Assembly (NCBI RefSeq): GCF_029774175.1
Contig: NZ_CP103834.1
Coordinates: 1-64,000, forward strand
Reading direction: 5' to 3'
Length of the DNA stretch: 64,000 bases
Source of the DNA: Actinobacillus genomosp. 1
Lineage (GTDB): Bacteria > Pseudomonadota > Gammaproteobacteria > Enterobacterales > Pasteurellaceae
Under the pieces are notes generated by a model that made no database searches, was not told where the DNA came from, and saw nothing but the letters and a program-made list of their open reading frames with translations. The first letter of the stretch is position 1. Each line of letters starts with the position of its first letter. This document shows, piece by piece, positions 8,160 to 16,389 of the stretch. The position numbers were made by a program, and so were the translations under genes.

Positions 8160-9215
8160 ATGTGGAAAGAAATTTTACTTAATTACGGTATTTTTTTATT
8201 AGAATTACTCACGGTATTCGGCATTGTTGCGGTTGTGGTTATGCTGATTTTAGAAGCTCGAAAACAACCGGAGAGCGGTGCGATTTCAATTACGAATTTG
8301 ACGGAAAAATATCAAGAACAACAAAAATCTTTAGCACATTTTTTCTTAAGTGAAGAAGCTCAAAAACAAGCGGAAAAATCAGAGAAAAAAGCGGCGAAAG
8401 AAAAAGCGAAAGCAGAGAAAAAACGTTTGAAAGAAGCCGGAGAACAGGCGACAGAAACACAAAAATCGCGTTTATTTGTCCTGAATTTTAATGGAGATGT
8501 TCAAGCGCATGCGGTAAGTTCTCTACGCCGAGAAATTGATGCGGTCATTTCTTTAGCGAATAAAGAGGATGAAGTGTTATTAAGATTGGAAAGTCCGGGC
8601 GGTGTGGTACACGGTTACGGCTTAGCGGCTTCTCAATTACAACGTTTACGTACTCACAATATTCCGCTGACGGTGGCGGTAGATAAAGTGGCGGCAAGCG
8701 GCGGTTATATGATGGCGTGCGTGGCGAATAAAATCGTCTCCGCTCCGTTTGCGATTATCGGATCGGTTGGTGTGGTGGCACAAGTGCCGAATATCCATCG
8801 TTTATTGAAAAAACATGAAATTGATGTGGATGTGATGACCGCCGGCGAGTATAAACGCACGGTAACTTTAGTTGGCGAGAACACCGAAAAAGGCAAACAA
8901 AAATTCCAACAAGAATTGGAAGAAACCCACGAATTATTCAAACAATTCGTAGCGCAAAATCGCCCGCAATTGGAGATTGAGAAAATTGCTACCGGCGAAC
9001 ATTGGTTCGGCAAACAGGCTCTAGTTCTGAATTTGGTTGATGAAATCAATACCAGCGATGATTTATTGCTTAATGCGATAAAAGAGAAAGAGGTTATCGA
9101 ACTTAAATTTAAGCAGAAGAAAAATCTTACTCAACGTCTAGGCGAGCAAGTAGAACTTTCGCTGGAAAATATTATAGCCAAATTATTGCATAAGAACCGT
9201 TCAAGTATGATGTAA
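8160..9215 (+). CDS. sohB: Inner membrane S49-family peptidase SohB
   Basis: SohB is a serine peptidase of the signal peptide peptidase (SppA/S49) family, anchored in the inner membrane with its active site in the periplasm. The 351-residue protein has an N-terminal membrane helix (about 8-31) and a charged, Lys/Glu/Ala-rich coiled-coil-like stretch (about 60-100, with repeated EKKAAKEKAKAEKK-type heptads). The S49 core follows, with the likely catalytic Ser in VAASGGYMM (about residue 180) and Lys in GEYKRTVT (about residue 232). It starts 29 bases after lpxB with ribosome binding site AAAGGAA, so they probably form an operon that ends at the hairpin at 9228. Confidence 0.93.
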   Translation: MWKEILLNYGIFLLELLTVFGIVAVVVMLILEARKQPESGAISITNLTEKYQEQQKSLAHFFLSEEAQKQAEKSEKKAAKEKAKAEKKRLKEAGEQATETQKSRLFVLNFNGDVQAHAVSSLRREIDAVISLANKEDEVLLRLESPGGVVHGYGLAASQLQRLRTHNIPLTVAVDKVAASGGYMMACVANKIVSAPFAIIGSVGVVAQVPNIHRLLKKHEIDVDVMTAGEYKRTVTLVGENTEKGKQKFQQELEETHELFKQFVAQNRPQLEIEKIATGEHWFGKQALVLNLVDEINTSDDLLLNAIKEKEVIELKFKQKKNLTQRLGEQVELSLENIIAKLLHKNRSSMM

Positions 9216-9227
9216 TGGCGTAAGAAG

Positions 9228-9272
9228 TAAGCGGTTCGATTTTGTAAAATTTTTGCAAAATCGAACTGCTTA
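9228..9272 (+). terminator. USS-derived hairpin terminator after sohB
   Basis: TAAGCGGTTCGATTTTG (9228-9244) pairs with CAAAATCGAACTGCTTA (9256-9272) over 17 positions with one G-U pair. It is followed by TTTTTTTAGG. The left arm is a USS-like sequence; the right arm has drifted from the USS consensus while keeping pairing. Confidence 0.8.
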
Positions 9273-9315
9273 TTTTTTTAGGCGTTATCTTTACCAAACA
9301 AAAAGGTAAAACAGC

Positions 9316-9342
9316 TTGCCCGATTAACAACTAATCTATAAA
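9316..9342 (+). promoter_or_regulatory. mraZ: Possible dcw-cluster promoter upstream of mraZ
   Basis: TTGCCC (9316-9321) and TATAAA (9337-9342) are separated by 15 bp, slightly short of the optimum. They would place transcription start just upstream of the TGGNN repeat array, as expected for an MraZ-repressed promoter. Tentative. Confidence 0.4.
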
Positions 9343-9357
9343 ATTTCATCTCTTAAG

Positions 9358-9392
9358 TGGGAAAAAGTGGTGTTTTGTGGAATTTAGCGGAA
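9358..9392 (+). promoter_or_regulatory. Putative MraZ operator: four TGGNN-like repeats at 10-bp spacing
   Basis: TGGGA (9358-9362), TGGTG (9368-9372), TGGAA (9378-9382) and CGGAA (9388-9392) recur with exact 5-base spacers. MraZ of E. coli is known to bind direct repeats of TGGGN separated by 5 bases upstream of its own gene. The array is 60 bases before the mraZ start. Confidence 0.75.
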
Positions 9393-9452
9393 CTTTCCCA
9401 AAATTAATTAATCTTTTAAACGTATCAATAAGCTTTTAGATGGGCTGGCAAA

Positions 9453-9911
9453 ATGTTTCGTGGCGTAACTTCAATTAGTATCGATAATAAAGGGCGGCTC
9501 GCTATTCCGACTCGTTATCGTGCCGAATTGCGTGAAAAACATCAGGGCGTTTTAGTTTGTACCGTTGATATTCGTCAGCCGTGTTTATTGCTTTATCCGT
9601 TACACGAATGGGAAACGGTCGAGCAAAAATTACTTGCGCTTTCCAATTTTGATCCGATGCAACGCCGTATTCAGCGAGTGATGCAAGGTTTTGCGACCGA
9701 ATGTGAAATGGATACGACAGGACGTATTTTACTGAGTCCCACATTACGACAACATGCGCAGCTTGAGCAACAAATTATGTTAGTCGGGCAGTTGAATAAA
9801 TTTGAAATTTGGCAAGATAAACAATGGCAATCACAGATTGCCGAAGATCTTGCTTTGGGCGGTTCGGCGGAAATGCTGAATTGCGAAGCCTTAAAAAACC
9901 TTTCTTTATAA
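9453..9911 (+). CDS. mraZ: Transcriptional regulator MraZ
   Basis: MraZ is a ring-forming DNA-binding protein with two AbrB/SpoVT-like swapped-hairpin domains that represses the dcw cluster, including its own gene. The 152-residue protein shows the paired motifs of the two repeats: SISIDNKGRLAIPTRYR near residue 6-22 and CEMDTTGRILLSPTLR near residue 84-99. It is the first gene of the dcw cluster and is followed by rsmH after 24 bases. A matching operator array lies upstream. MraZ and RsmH are thought to act antagonistically. Confidence 0.97.
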   Translation: MFRGVTSISIDNKGRLAIPTRYRAELREKHQGVLVCTVDIRQPCLLLYPLHEWETVEQKLLALSNFDPMQRRIQRVMQGFATECEMDTTGRILLSPTLRQHAQLEQQIMLVGQLNKFEIWQDKQWQSQIAEDLALGGSAEMLNCEALKNLSL

Positions 9912-9935
9912 GATAATAAGTGAGTTGGAAAAATA

Positions 9936-10877
9936 ATGAACGACACAGTCCATAAGCATGTTACCGTATTGCTACATGAAGCCGTTGATGGTTTGGCGAT
10001 TAAGCCGAACGGTATTTATATTGACGGTACTTTCGGACGAGGCGGTCATTCTCGACTCATTCTCTCAAAACTTTCCGAACACGGTCGTTTAATTGCGACC
10101 GACCGTGATCCTCGTGCAATTGCCGAAGCGAATACGATTAATGATGCGCGCTTTCAAATTGTACATACCGCTTTTTCAGCCATTCCGGAAGTATGCGAAC
10201 AATTAGGCTTAACCGGCAAAATTGACGGTATTTTGCTTGATCTCGGCGTGTCTTCCCCGCAGCTTGATGATGCGGAACGCGGTTTTAGCTTTATGCGTGA
10301 CGGGCCGCTTGATATGCGTATGGATACCACTAAAGGTCTATCTGCCGCCGAATGGCTGGCACAAGTGTCGGTGGATGATTTAGCGTGGGTATTAAAAACC
10401 TTCGGTGAAGAACGTTTTGCCAAACGTATTGCACAAGCGGTCGTTTCTTATAATAAGTCTGCAACGGATAAAATTTCTCGTACGCTTCAATTAGCGCAAA
10501 TTATTGCTGATGCCGTGCCTTTCAAAGATAAGCACAAACATCCGGCAACTCGCTCGTTTCAAGCGATCCGTATTTTTATTAACAGTGAATTGGACGAGTT
10601 AGAGAAAGCGTTACAGTCGGCATTAAGCGTACTGGCACCGGAAGGCCGTTTATCGATTATTAGTTTCCATTCGTTAGAAGATCGAATGGTTAAACAATTT
10701 ATGAAGAAAAACAGTAAAGGTATGGACGTGCCGAAAGGTTTACCTATTTTGGAGTCGGAATTAAATAAAAATATTCCGTTAAAAACAATTGGTAAAGCGA
10801 TTATGCCGAGCGAAGCAGAAATCGAAGCAAACCCTCGCTCACGTAGTGCCGTATTACGTATTGCGGAAAAAAGATAG
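9936..10877 (+). CDS. rsmH: 16S rRNA m4C1402 methyltransferase RsmH
   Basis: RsmH (MraW) N4-methylates C1402 in the ribosomal P site of 16S rRNA using S-adenosylmethionine. The 313-residue length matches E. coli. The SAM-binding loop is YIDGTFGRGGHS (28-39), and the family motifs LLDLGVSSPQLDDAERGFSF and FHSLEDRMVKQF are intact. It lies between mraZ and ftsL in the usual dcw order, with 12 bases to ftsL. Confidence 0.97.
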   Translation: MNDTVHKHVTVLLHEAVDGLAIKPNGIYIDGTFGRGGHSRLILSKLSEHGRLIATDRDPRAIAEANTINDARFQIVHTAFSAIPEVCEQLGLTGKIDGILLDLGVSSPQLDDAERGFSFMRDGPLDMRMDTTKGLSAAEWLAQVSVDDLAWVLKTFGEERFAKRIAQAVVSYNKSATDKISRTLQLAQIIADAVPFKDKHKHPATRSFQAIRIFINSELDELEKALQSALSVLAPEGRLSIISFHSLEDRMVKQFMKKNSKGMDVPKGLPILESELNKNIPLKTIGKAIMPSEAEIEANPRSRSAVLRIAEKR

Positions 10878-10889
10878 AGGATTTAGCGA

Positions 10890-11204
10890 ATGGCAAGTAA
10901 TGAACGTTATCCGCTCCATCAAATTATTTTAGATGATTTAACCGCGCATAATAAGGTGGCTCTAATCCTGATTATTGCTGTCGTTGCAACCGCAATCGGT
11001 ACGATTTGGATTACTCATCAAACCCGTTTATTGACTGCGGAGCAAGGTAAACTTGTACAGGCACAGCGTAAACTTGAAAATCAATATATCCACTTACAAT
11101 TAGAAGAAAATGCGAAGAGCCAGAAATCTCGCGTAGAGGCGGCGGCGGCAAGTTTCGGTTTACAGTCGATAAAAAAAGAGCAAGAAGTTATTTTGGTTGA
11201 ATAA
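10890..11204 (+). CDS. ftsL: Cell division protein FtsL
   Basis: FtsL is a small bitopic divisome protein that forms the FtsQLB complex and passes the activation signal to FtsWI. The 104-residue product has a cytoplasmic N terminus, one membrane helix (about 21-43, VALILIIAVVATAIGTIWI) and a periplasmic heptad-rich coiled coil (about 48-95). Sequence conservation of FtsL is low, so the call rests on size, topology and position between rsmH and ftsI. It ends 3 bases before ftsI. Confidence 0.92.
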   Translation: MASNERYPLHQIILDDLTAHNKVALILIIAVVATAIGTIWITHQTRLLTAEQGKLVQAQRKLENQYIHLQLEENAKSQKSRVEAAAASFGLQSIKKEQEVILVE

Positions 11205-11207
11205 AGC

Positions 11208-13267
11208 ATGGCAAAGTCAGTTAAATTAAAGCGTAAACCCGTGGCTATCGAGCCGAATACAGAAGTAAAAAAGCAAACTAATACTAAAAATGAACCGAGT
11301 TATCTCCCGATTCGTTTTGGTGTGGTCGGCTTTTTCATCCTTGTAATGGCGGGAATGCTGATTGCTAAAGCGGCTCATATTCAGTTACTTGATTCCGAAC
11401 GCCTGATTAATGAAGCGAATAACCGCTCATTGCGTACTAAAGAGTTACCTTTCACGCGAGGGCGAATTCTTGATCGTAACGGTCGATTCTTATCCATCAG
11501 TGTACCGATGTATTCTCTTACCCTCGATCCTCGAGAATATTTTGACAGCAAATTACGCCGAAGCCCTGAACGTTGGAAATTACTGGCAATGGAAATGGGT
11601 GCCTCCAAAAGTAAAATTGAAAAAAACGTCAATGATTTCATAGAGAAAAAAATACTTCAAAAGAAAAAGTAGCGTTTGATCCTCGTTCTATTCTCAATAC
11701 AAAAAGTGAAGATTATTGGACGCTTTTAGCCCAATCGACAGGGCTGGATTACAATACCTTAATCCAAGCCGTTCGTAATAATCCGAGTTCCCCGTTCCTG
11801 ATGCAGGAAATTTCCGCTTCACAACTTGAACGTTCTAAACTGGAAGCGATAGCAAAAGCAAGCGGCGAAAAATATAACGATTTAATGGCTCGTTTATACA
11901 AAGCCTCACGCCAACGTTTTATCTATATTGCACGTCATGAGCCGGAAAGTATTGCTAATTATGCGCAAGAATTAAAAATTGACGGTATGGTGTTAAAAGC
12001 CGAATCCCGTCGTTTTTACCCGTTAGCGGAAGAAGCGTCACAGTTAATCGGTTTTACCGATGTGGATGATGTGCATGGTTCGGAAGGTTTGGAGCGCAGC
12101 TTTGATTCGTTATTAATCGGTAAAAACGGTCGCCAAGTGATTCGTAAAGATGCACGCGGTAACGTGATTGAAAATATTCGAGATGAAAAACAATACGATC
12201 CGCAAGACGTTATGTTAAGCATTGATGAAGAATTACAATCCGAAGTGTATAAGAAAATTAAAGAAGCGGTGGTTGCCAATAATGCGGAATCCGGTACGGC
12301 GGTTTTAGTCGATGTACAAACCGGCGAAATTTTGGCGATGGCGAATGCACCGTCGTTTAACCCGAATAAGCGGGATAGTTTTAAACCGGAATTAATGCGT
12401 AACCGTGCGATTACCGATACCTTTGAACCGGGTTCGACGGTTAAACCGTTAGTGGTTTTAACTGCCTTACAAAACGGGGCGACCTACCGTGACGAAGTAA
12501 TTAATACCCGTCCGTTCGTGGTAAACGGTCATACGATTAAAGACGTTGCACCGCGTGAAAGTTTATCGCTGACCGGTATCTTGCAAAAATCGAGTAATAT
12601 CGGAGTGAGTCGTTTGGCGTTACGTATGCCGTCCACCGCACTGGTCGATACTTATAGCAAAGTCGGTTTCGGTAAAGATACCGGCTTAGGTTTAGGCGAA
12701 CAGAAAGGGACGAACGGTGATCGTAAACGCTGGTCGGATATTGAACGTGCAACCATGGCATACGGTTACGGTTTAAATATCACACCGTTACAGCTTGCTC
12801 GTGCTTATGCAACCTTGGGAAGTTTCGGGATTTATCGACCGCTTTCGATTACTAAAGTGGATCCGCCGGTTATCGGCGAGCGTGTATTACCGGAAAAAAT
12901 TACCCGAGATGTGGTACATATGATGGAAAGTGTGGCGCAAAAAGGCGAAGGTGGTCAGAAAGCAATGGTGGAAGGCTATCGTGTGGCGGTCAAAACCGGT
13001 ACGGCTCGTAAACTTGAAAAAGGTCAGTATGTAGAAAAATATATTGCCTATACCGCAGGCGTGGCGCCGGCGAGTGATCCCCGTTTTGCTTTAGTGGTAT
13101 TGATTAATGAACCGAAAGCGGGTCAGTACTATGGCGGTTCGGTTTCCGCACCTCTCTTCTCAAGCATTATGGGTTACACCTTAAAAGCAAGAAATATCAA
13201 ACCGGATAATCTTACCGACAGCGAAAGTGCCGTACGTGAAATTAAGTCGGAACAAAAAGTAAATTAG
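11208..13267 (+). CDS. ftsI: Septal peptidoglycan transpeptidase FtsI (PBP3), interrupted by a -1 frameshift
   Basis: FtsI is the essential septal transpeptidase and beta-lactam target. The gene is read in two frames. The first part (11208-11672, 154 residues) carries the cytoplasmic tail, membrane helix (about 44-64) and the start of the pedestal domain (FTRGRILDRNGRFLSISVPMYSL). The second, open from after 11635 to 13267, carries the rest, including the catalytic motifs STVK (Ser at codon 12434-12436), SSN in KSSNIGVS and KTGTARK. The frames would join by adding one A to the seven-A run at 11646-11652, giving EKKNTSKEKVAFD and an unbroken protein of about 686 residues. The switch must lie between the stop at 11633-11635 in the second frame and the stop at 11670-11672 in the first. 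Because ftsI is essential and its N-terminal anchor is required, I infer a sequencing error or slippage rather than a true null. Confidence 0.9.
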
Positions 13268-13290
13268 AACAGAATAAATTAGGTAACAAT

Positions 13291-14796
13291 ATGAAACGTT
13301 TACTTCCCTTTCTTACCGAACTTGATGCTTGGGTAGCGGAATTAAAACCGCTTAAGCAAATGACGTTAGATTCACGCCAAGTCGGCGAATGTGATCTGTT
13401 TGTCGCGCTAAAAGGACATCGAGTCGATGGTCGCCAATTTATCCAAAAAGCGATTGAGCAAGGTGCGGCTTTAGTCTTAGCGGAAGCGGATGAAGGGCAA
13501 ACTGAAATTGAGTTGGATGCGAAATTTGCAAAATATAACTTAGATCGCACCGTTTGTAAGGTGGTTTCAGTACCGAATTTGGCGCGTATTTTGTCGGAAA
13601 TTGCCGGTGCGTTTTATGCCAATCCGTCTGAAAAACTGACGCTAGTCGGGGTGACTGGAACGAATGGCAAGACCACCAGCGCACAATTACTTGCCCAATG
13701 GCACAACCTGTTAGGCGGAAAATCTGCGGTAATGGGGACGATCGGTAACGGTTTATACGGCAAAGTACAAGAAGCGGCAAATACCACCGGTTCGGCGATT
13801 GAAGTGCAACGTAATTTAGCCAGCTTTGTGGAGATGGGCGCTGATTTTTGTGCGATGGAAGTCTCTTCACACGGCTTAGCACAATATCGCGCGGAAGCGT
13901 TAAGTTATGATTTAGCGGTATTTACCAATTTAAGCCGTGATCATCTCGATTACCACAAGACAATGGAAGAATATGCACAAGCAAAATTTCGTTTGTTTAG
14001 CGAATTAGATACCAAAGCACAAGTATTAAACGCAGATGATGAAGTCGGGCGTGAATGGTTGGCAAAATTGCCGAATGCGGTGGCGGTCAGTACCGATGCT
14101 CGTTTTAGTAGTGAGCATAAATTCGTTAAAGCAGCCGATGTGAGCTTTAGCTTACAAGGCGTAAAAATTACGTTTGAATCGAGCTGGGGCAACGGCGAGC
14201 TGCATAGCCGTTTAATCGGTGCGTTTAACGTCAATAATTTACTCACAGCATTAGCCAGCTTATTAGTGCTTGGTCACGATTTGCAAAGATTAATCGAAAC
14301 CGCACCGCTTCTGCAAGGGGTTGCAGGACGTATGGAGTGTGTCGTTTCGCAAAAAAATCCGCAAAATAGACCGCTTGTGTTAGTCGATTATGCCCATACG
14401 CCGGATGCGTTAGAAAAAGCCTTACAAGCGGCAAGATTACATACCGAGGGCGAGCTTTATTGTATTTTCGGTTGCGGCGGCGATCGCGATGCGGGTAAAC
14501 GCCCGATGATGGCAGCGATTGCAGAAAAATTAGCGGATAAAGTGATTGCGACCGATGATAACCCGAGAACCGAAGATAACGCTAAGATTATGGCGGATAT
14601 TCTCAAAGGTTTCGTTCAAGTGGAGAAAGTGCAAGTGATTCACGATCGTGAACAAGCCATTAAAACCGCGATTGAACAAGCGAATGAAAAAGATGTGATT
14701 TTAATTGCCGGTAAAGGGCATGAGGATTACCAAATTATCGGGACGACTAAGCATCATTTTTCAGATCAGGAAACCGCGGCTAAATATCTAGCGTAA
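13291..14796 (+). CDS. murE: UDP-MurNAc-L-Ala-D-Glu:meso-diaminopimelate ligase
   Basis: MurE adds meso-diaminopimelate to UDP-MurNAc-dipeptide in the cytoplasm. The 501-residue protein has the three Mur ligase domains, with the ATP loop GVTGTNGKTTS near residue 119-129. The DNPR motif (ATDDNPRTED, near residue 417) specifies meso-diaminopimelate rather than lysine. It starts 23 bases after ftsI with GGTAAC upstream, so the binding site is weak. It is part of the dcw cluster. Asd, encoded at 4428, lies on the pathway that makes its amino-acid substrate. Confidence 0.97.
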   Translation: MKRLLPFLTELDAWVAELKPLKQMTLDSRQVGECDLFVALKGHRVDGRQFIQKAIEQGAALVLAEADEGQTEIELDAKFAKYNLDRTVCKVVSVPNLARILSEIAGAFYANPSEKLTLVGVTGTNGKTTSAQLLAQWHNLLGGKSAVMGTIGNGLYGKVQEAANTTGSAIEVQRNLASFVEMGADFCAMEVSSHGLAQYRAEALSYDLAVFTNLSRDHLDYHKTMEEYAQAKFRLFSELDTKAQVLNADDEVGREWLAKLPNAVAVSTDARFSSEHKFVKAADVSFSLQGVKITFESSWGNGELHSRLIGAFNVNNLLTALASLLVLGHDLQRLIETAPLLQGVAGRMECVVSQKNPQNRPLVLVDYAHTPDALEKALQAARLHTEGELYCIFGCGGDRDAGKRPMMAAIAEKLADKVIATDDNPRTEDNAKIMADILKGFVQVEKVQVIHDREQAIKTAIEQANEKDVILIAGKGHEDYQIIGTTKHHFSDQETAAKYLA

Positions 14797-14804
14797 ATAT
14801 ACAA

Positions 14805-14855
14805 GGTTGCAGAGCAACCGCACAATCAGTAACCTCGTACATTTAGTGCGAGGTT
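14805..14855 (+). other. Two consecutive hairpins in the murE-murF gap
   Basis: GGTTGC/GCAACC (14805-14810 and 14814-14819, 3-base loop) is followed by AACCTCGTAC/GTGCGAGGTT (14831-14840 and 14846-14855, 5-base loop, one G-U pair). Neither is followed by a T run, so they look like RNA-stabilising or processing structures rather than terminators. Confidence 0.45.
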
Positions 14856-14882
14856 TACAGCAAATATTTTTGAAAGAAGAAA

Positions 14883-16277
14883 ATGATAAAACTAACAACA
14901 AATGAAATTGCCGGCATTCTTAATGCGCAGTTGATTGGTGATGGCAATGTGGTGGTGGAAACTACCAGTACCGACACTCGACAAGCGGTCGAAAACGGGC
15001 TGTTTTTTGCATTAAAAGGCGAGAACTTTGATGCGCACCATTACTTAGCGAATGCGGTGGAACAAGGCTGTGTAGCCGTAGTGGTTGAGCGTGAATGTGA
15101 AATTTCCGTACCGCAAATTGTGGTGAAAGATACACGCCTTGCGTTAGGCGAGTTAGCCAAATGGTTAAAAGCGAAACTTAATCCGAAAACTGTAGCGATG
15201 ACCGGTTCTTCAGGCAAAACCACCGTAAAAGAAATGACGGCAAAAATTTTGCAAAAAATGACCGCTTGTGAAGATGAAGTGCTTTATACCTTTGGTAACT
15301 TAAATAATGACCTCGGTGTGCCGATGACTTTATTACGCTTAACGACAAAACATAAATTTGCGGTGGTGGAACTCGGGGCAAACCATATCGGTGAAATCGC
15401 TTATACCACGGCAATCACTCAGCCGGACGCTTGTTTAGTGAATAACGTTGCCGCGGCGCATTTAGAAGGTTTCGGCTCACTCGAAGGTGTAGCGCAAGCA
15501 AAAGGCGAAATTTATCGAGGCTTAAAAGCCGGCGGTAAAGCGATTGTGAATCAAGCCTTTTATTATCCGCAATGGCAAAAAGAAATCGGCGAGCATGAGC
15601 TACAATCATTTAGCTATATCGGTTCGGATCAAGATTCATATGCGGATTTTTGGGCGGAAAATGTGGAATTAGGCTTATCCGGTTCTCATTTCACGCTACA
15701 TTCTCCGCAAGGCGAAATCGAAATTAATTTGCCTTATTTAGGCGCGCATAATGTCAGTAATGCTTTAGCCGCAACTTCGCTCGCTATGGCGGTCGGTGCG
15801 GACTTAAATGCGGTCAAAGCCGGATTGGAGCAACGTTCGCAAGTGAAAGGTCGTTTGTATCCGGTTGAAGTCAATCCGCATTGTTTATTGATTGATGATA
15901 CCTATAACGCCAATGTCGATTCGATGAAATCGGCGGTGTCGGTGTTAAAAAATTATCCGGCGTTCCGTATTTTTGCGGTCGGCGATATGGCGGAACTCGG
16001 CGATGAAAGTGCGGCTTGTCACCAACAAGTGGCGGATTTCGTACGCGAGGCAAATTTAGATTTAGTGGTGAGTTTCGGTAAGCAAAGTGCGGTAATTAGT
16101 GGAGAGACTGCACATCACTTTACCGATAAACAAGCAATGCACGATTTCTTATTACCAATTATTTCGCAAAAGATTGCAGAAAAACAACCGCTAGTGTTGT
16201 TAGCAAAAGGTTCTCGTAGCCAAAAAATGGAAACATTGATTTCTGCTTTATGCCTTTCTTTGGGCGTTTCTTTTTAA
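14883..16277 (+). CDS. murF: UDP-MurNAc-tripeptide:D-Ala-D-Ala ligase
   Basis: MurF adds D-alanyl-D-alanine to complete the UDP-MurNAc pentapeptide. The 464-residue protein has the ATP loop AMTGSSGKTTVKEM near residue 105-118, the Mur ligase middle domain motif ELGANHIGEIAYT and the C-terminal domain with DDTYNANVDSM. It is separated from murE by 86 bases with two small hairpins, and from mraY by 112 bases that may hold a leader ORF. Ribosome binding site GAAAGAAG lies just before the ATG. Confidence 0.97.
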   Translation: MIKLTTNEIAGILNAQLIGDGNVVVETTSTDTRQAVENGLFFALKGENFDAHHYLANAVEQGCVAVVVERECEISVPQIVVKDTRLALGELAKWLKAKLNPKTVAMTGSSGKTTVKEMTAKILQKMTACEDEVLYTFGNLNNDLGVPMTLLRLTTKHKFAVVELGANHIGEIAYTTAITQPDACLVNNVAAAHLEGFGSLEGVAQAKGEIYRGLKAGGKAIVNQAFYYPQWQKEIGEHELQSFSYIGSDQDSYADFWAENVELGLSGSHFTLHSPQGEIEINLPYLGAHNVSNALAATSLAMAVGADLNAVKAGLEQRSQVKGRLYPVEVNPHCLLIDDTYNANVDSMKSAVSVLKNYPAFRIFAVGDMAELGDESAACHQQVADFVREANLDLVVSFGKQSAVISGETAHHFTDKQAMHDFLLPIISQKIAEKQPLVLLAKGSRSQKMETLISALCLSLGVSF

Positions 16278-16290
16278 TTTTTAAGGTAGG

Positions 16291-16360
16291 TAGATAGTGA
16301 AAATGAGTTATCGCTCGTGGCACTATCTAATGTGGATAAAATTTGTGGGCAATTGCCCGC
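16291..16360 (+). other. Inverted repeat and near-palindrome in the mraY leader
   Basis: TAGATAGTG (16291-16299) and CACTATCTA (16321-16329) form a perfect 9-bp inverted repeat with a 21-base loop. A second element, GGGCAATTGCCC (16347-16358), is a perfect 12-bp palindrome. Both lie between murF and mraY and overlap the possible leader ORF listed separately. Confidence 0.5.
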
Positions 16361-16374
16361 TTAGTATGATTTAA
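16297..16374 (+). CDS. Possible 25-codon leader peptide upstream of mraY
   Basis: A GTG at 16297 preceded by AAGGTAGG (16283-16290) opens a frame of 25 codons ending in TAA at 16372-16374. An internal ATG at 16303 would give 23 residues, MSYRSWHYLMWIKFVGNCPL and three more. The peptide is rich in aromatic and hydrophobic residues. It ends 15 bases before mraY, and the first hairpin of the leader overlaps its start region. Such a short frame could arise by chance. I recognise no homologue. Confidence 0.25.
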   Translation: MKMSYRSWHYLMWIKFVGNCPLSMI

Positions 16375-16389
16375 CAAGGGTTTTTTCTT

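Noticed and set aside
11801..13267. Treating the second ftsI fragment as an independent protein starting at 11801
   Set aside because: The frame is open well upstream of that ATG with recognisable pedestal-domain sequence. There is no ribosome binding site, and the piece lacks a membrane anchor.
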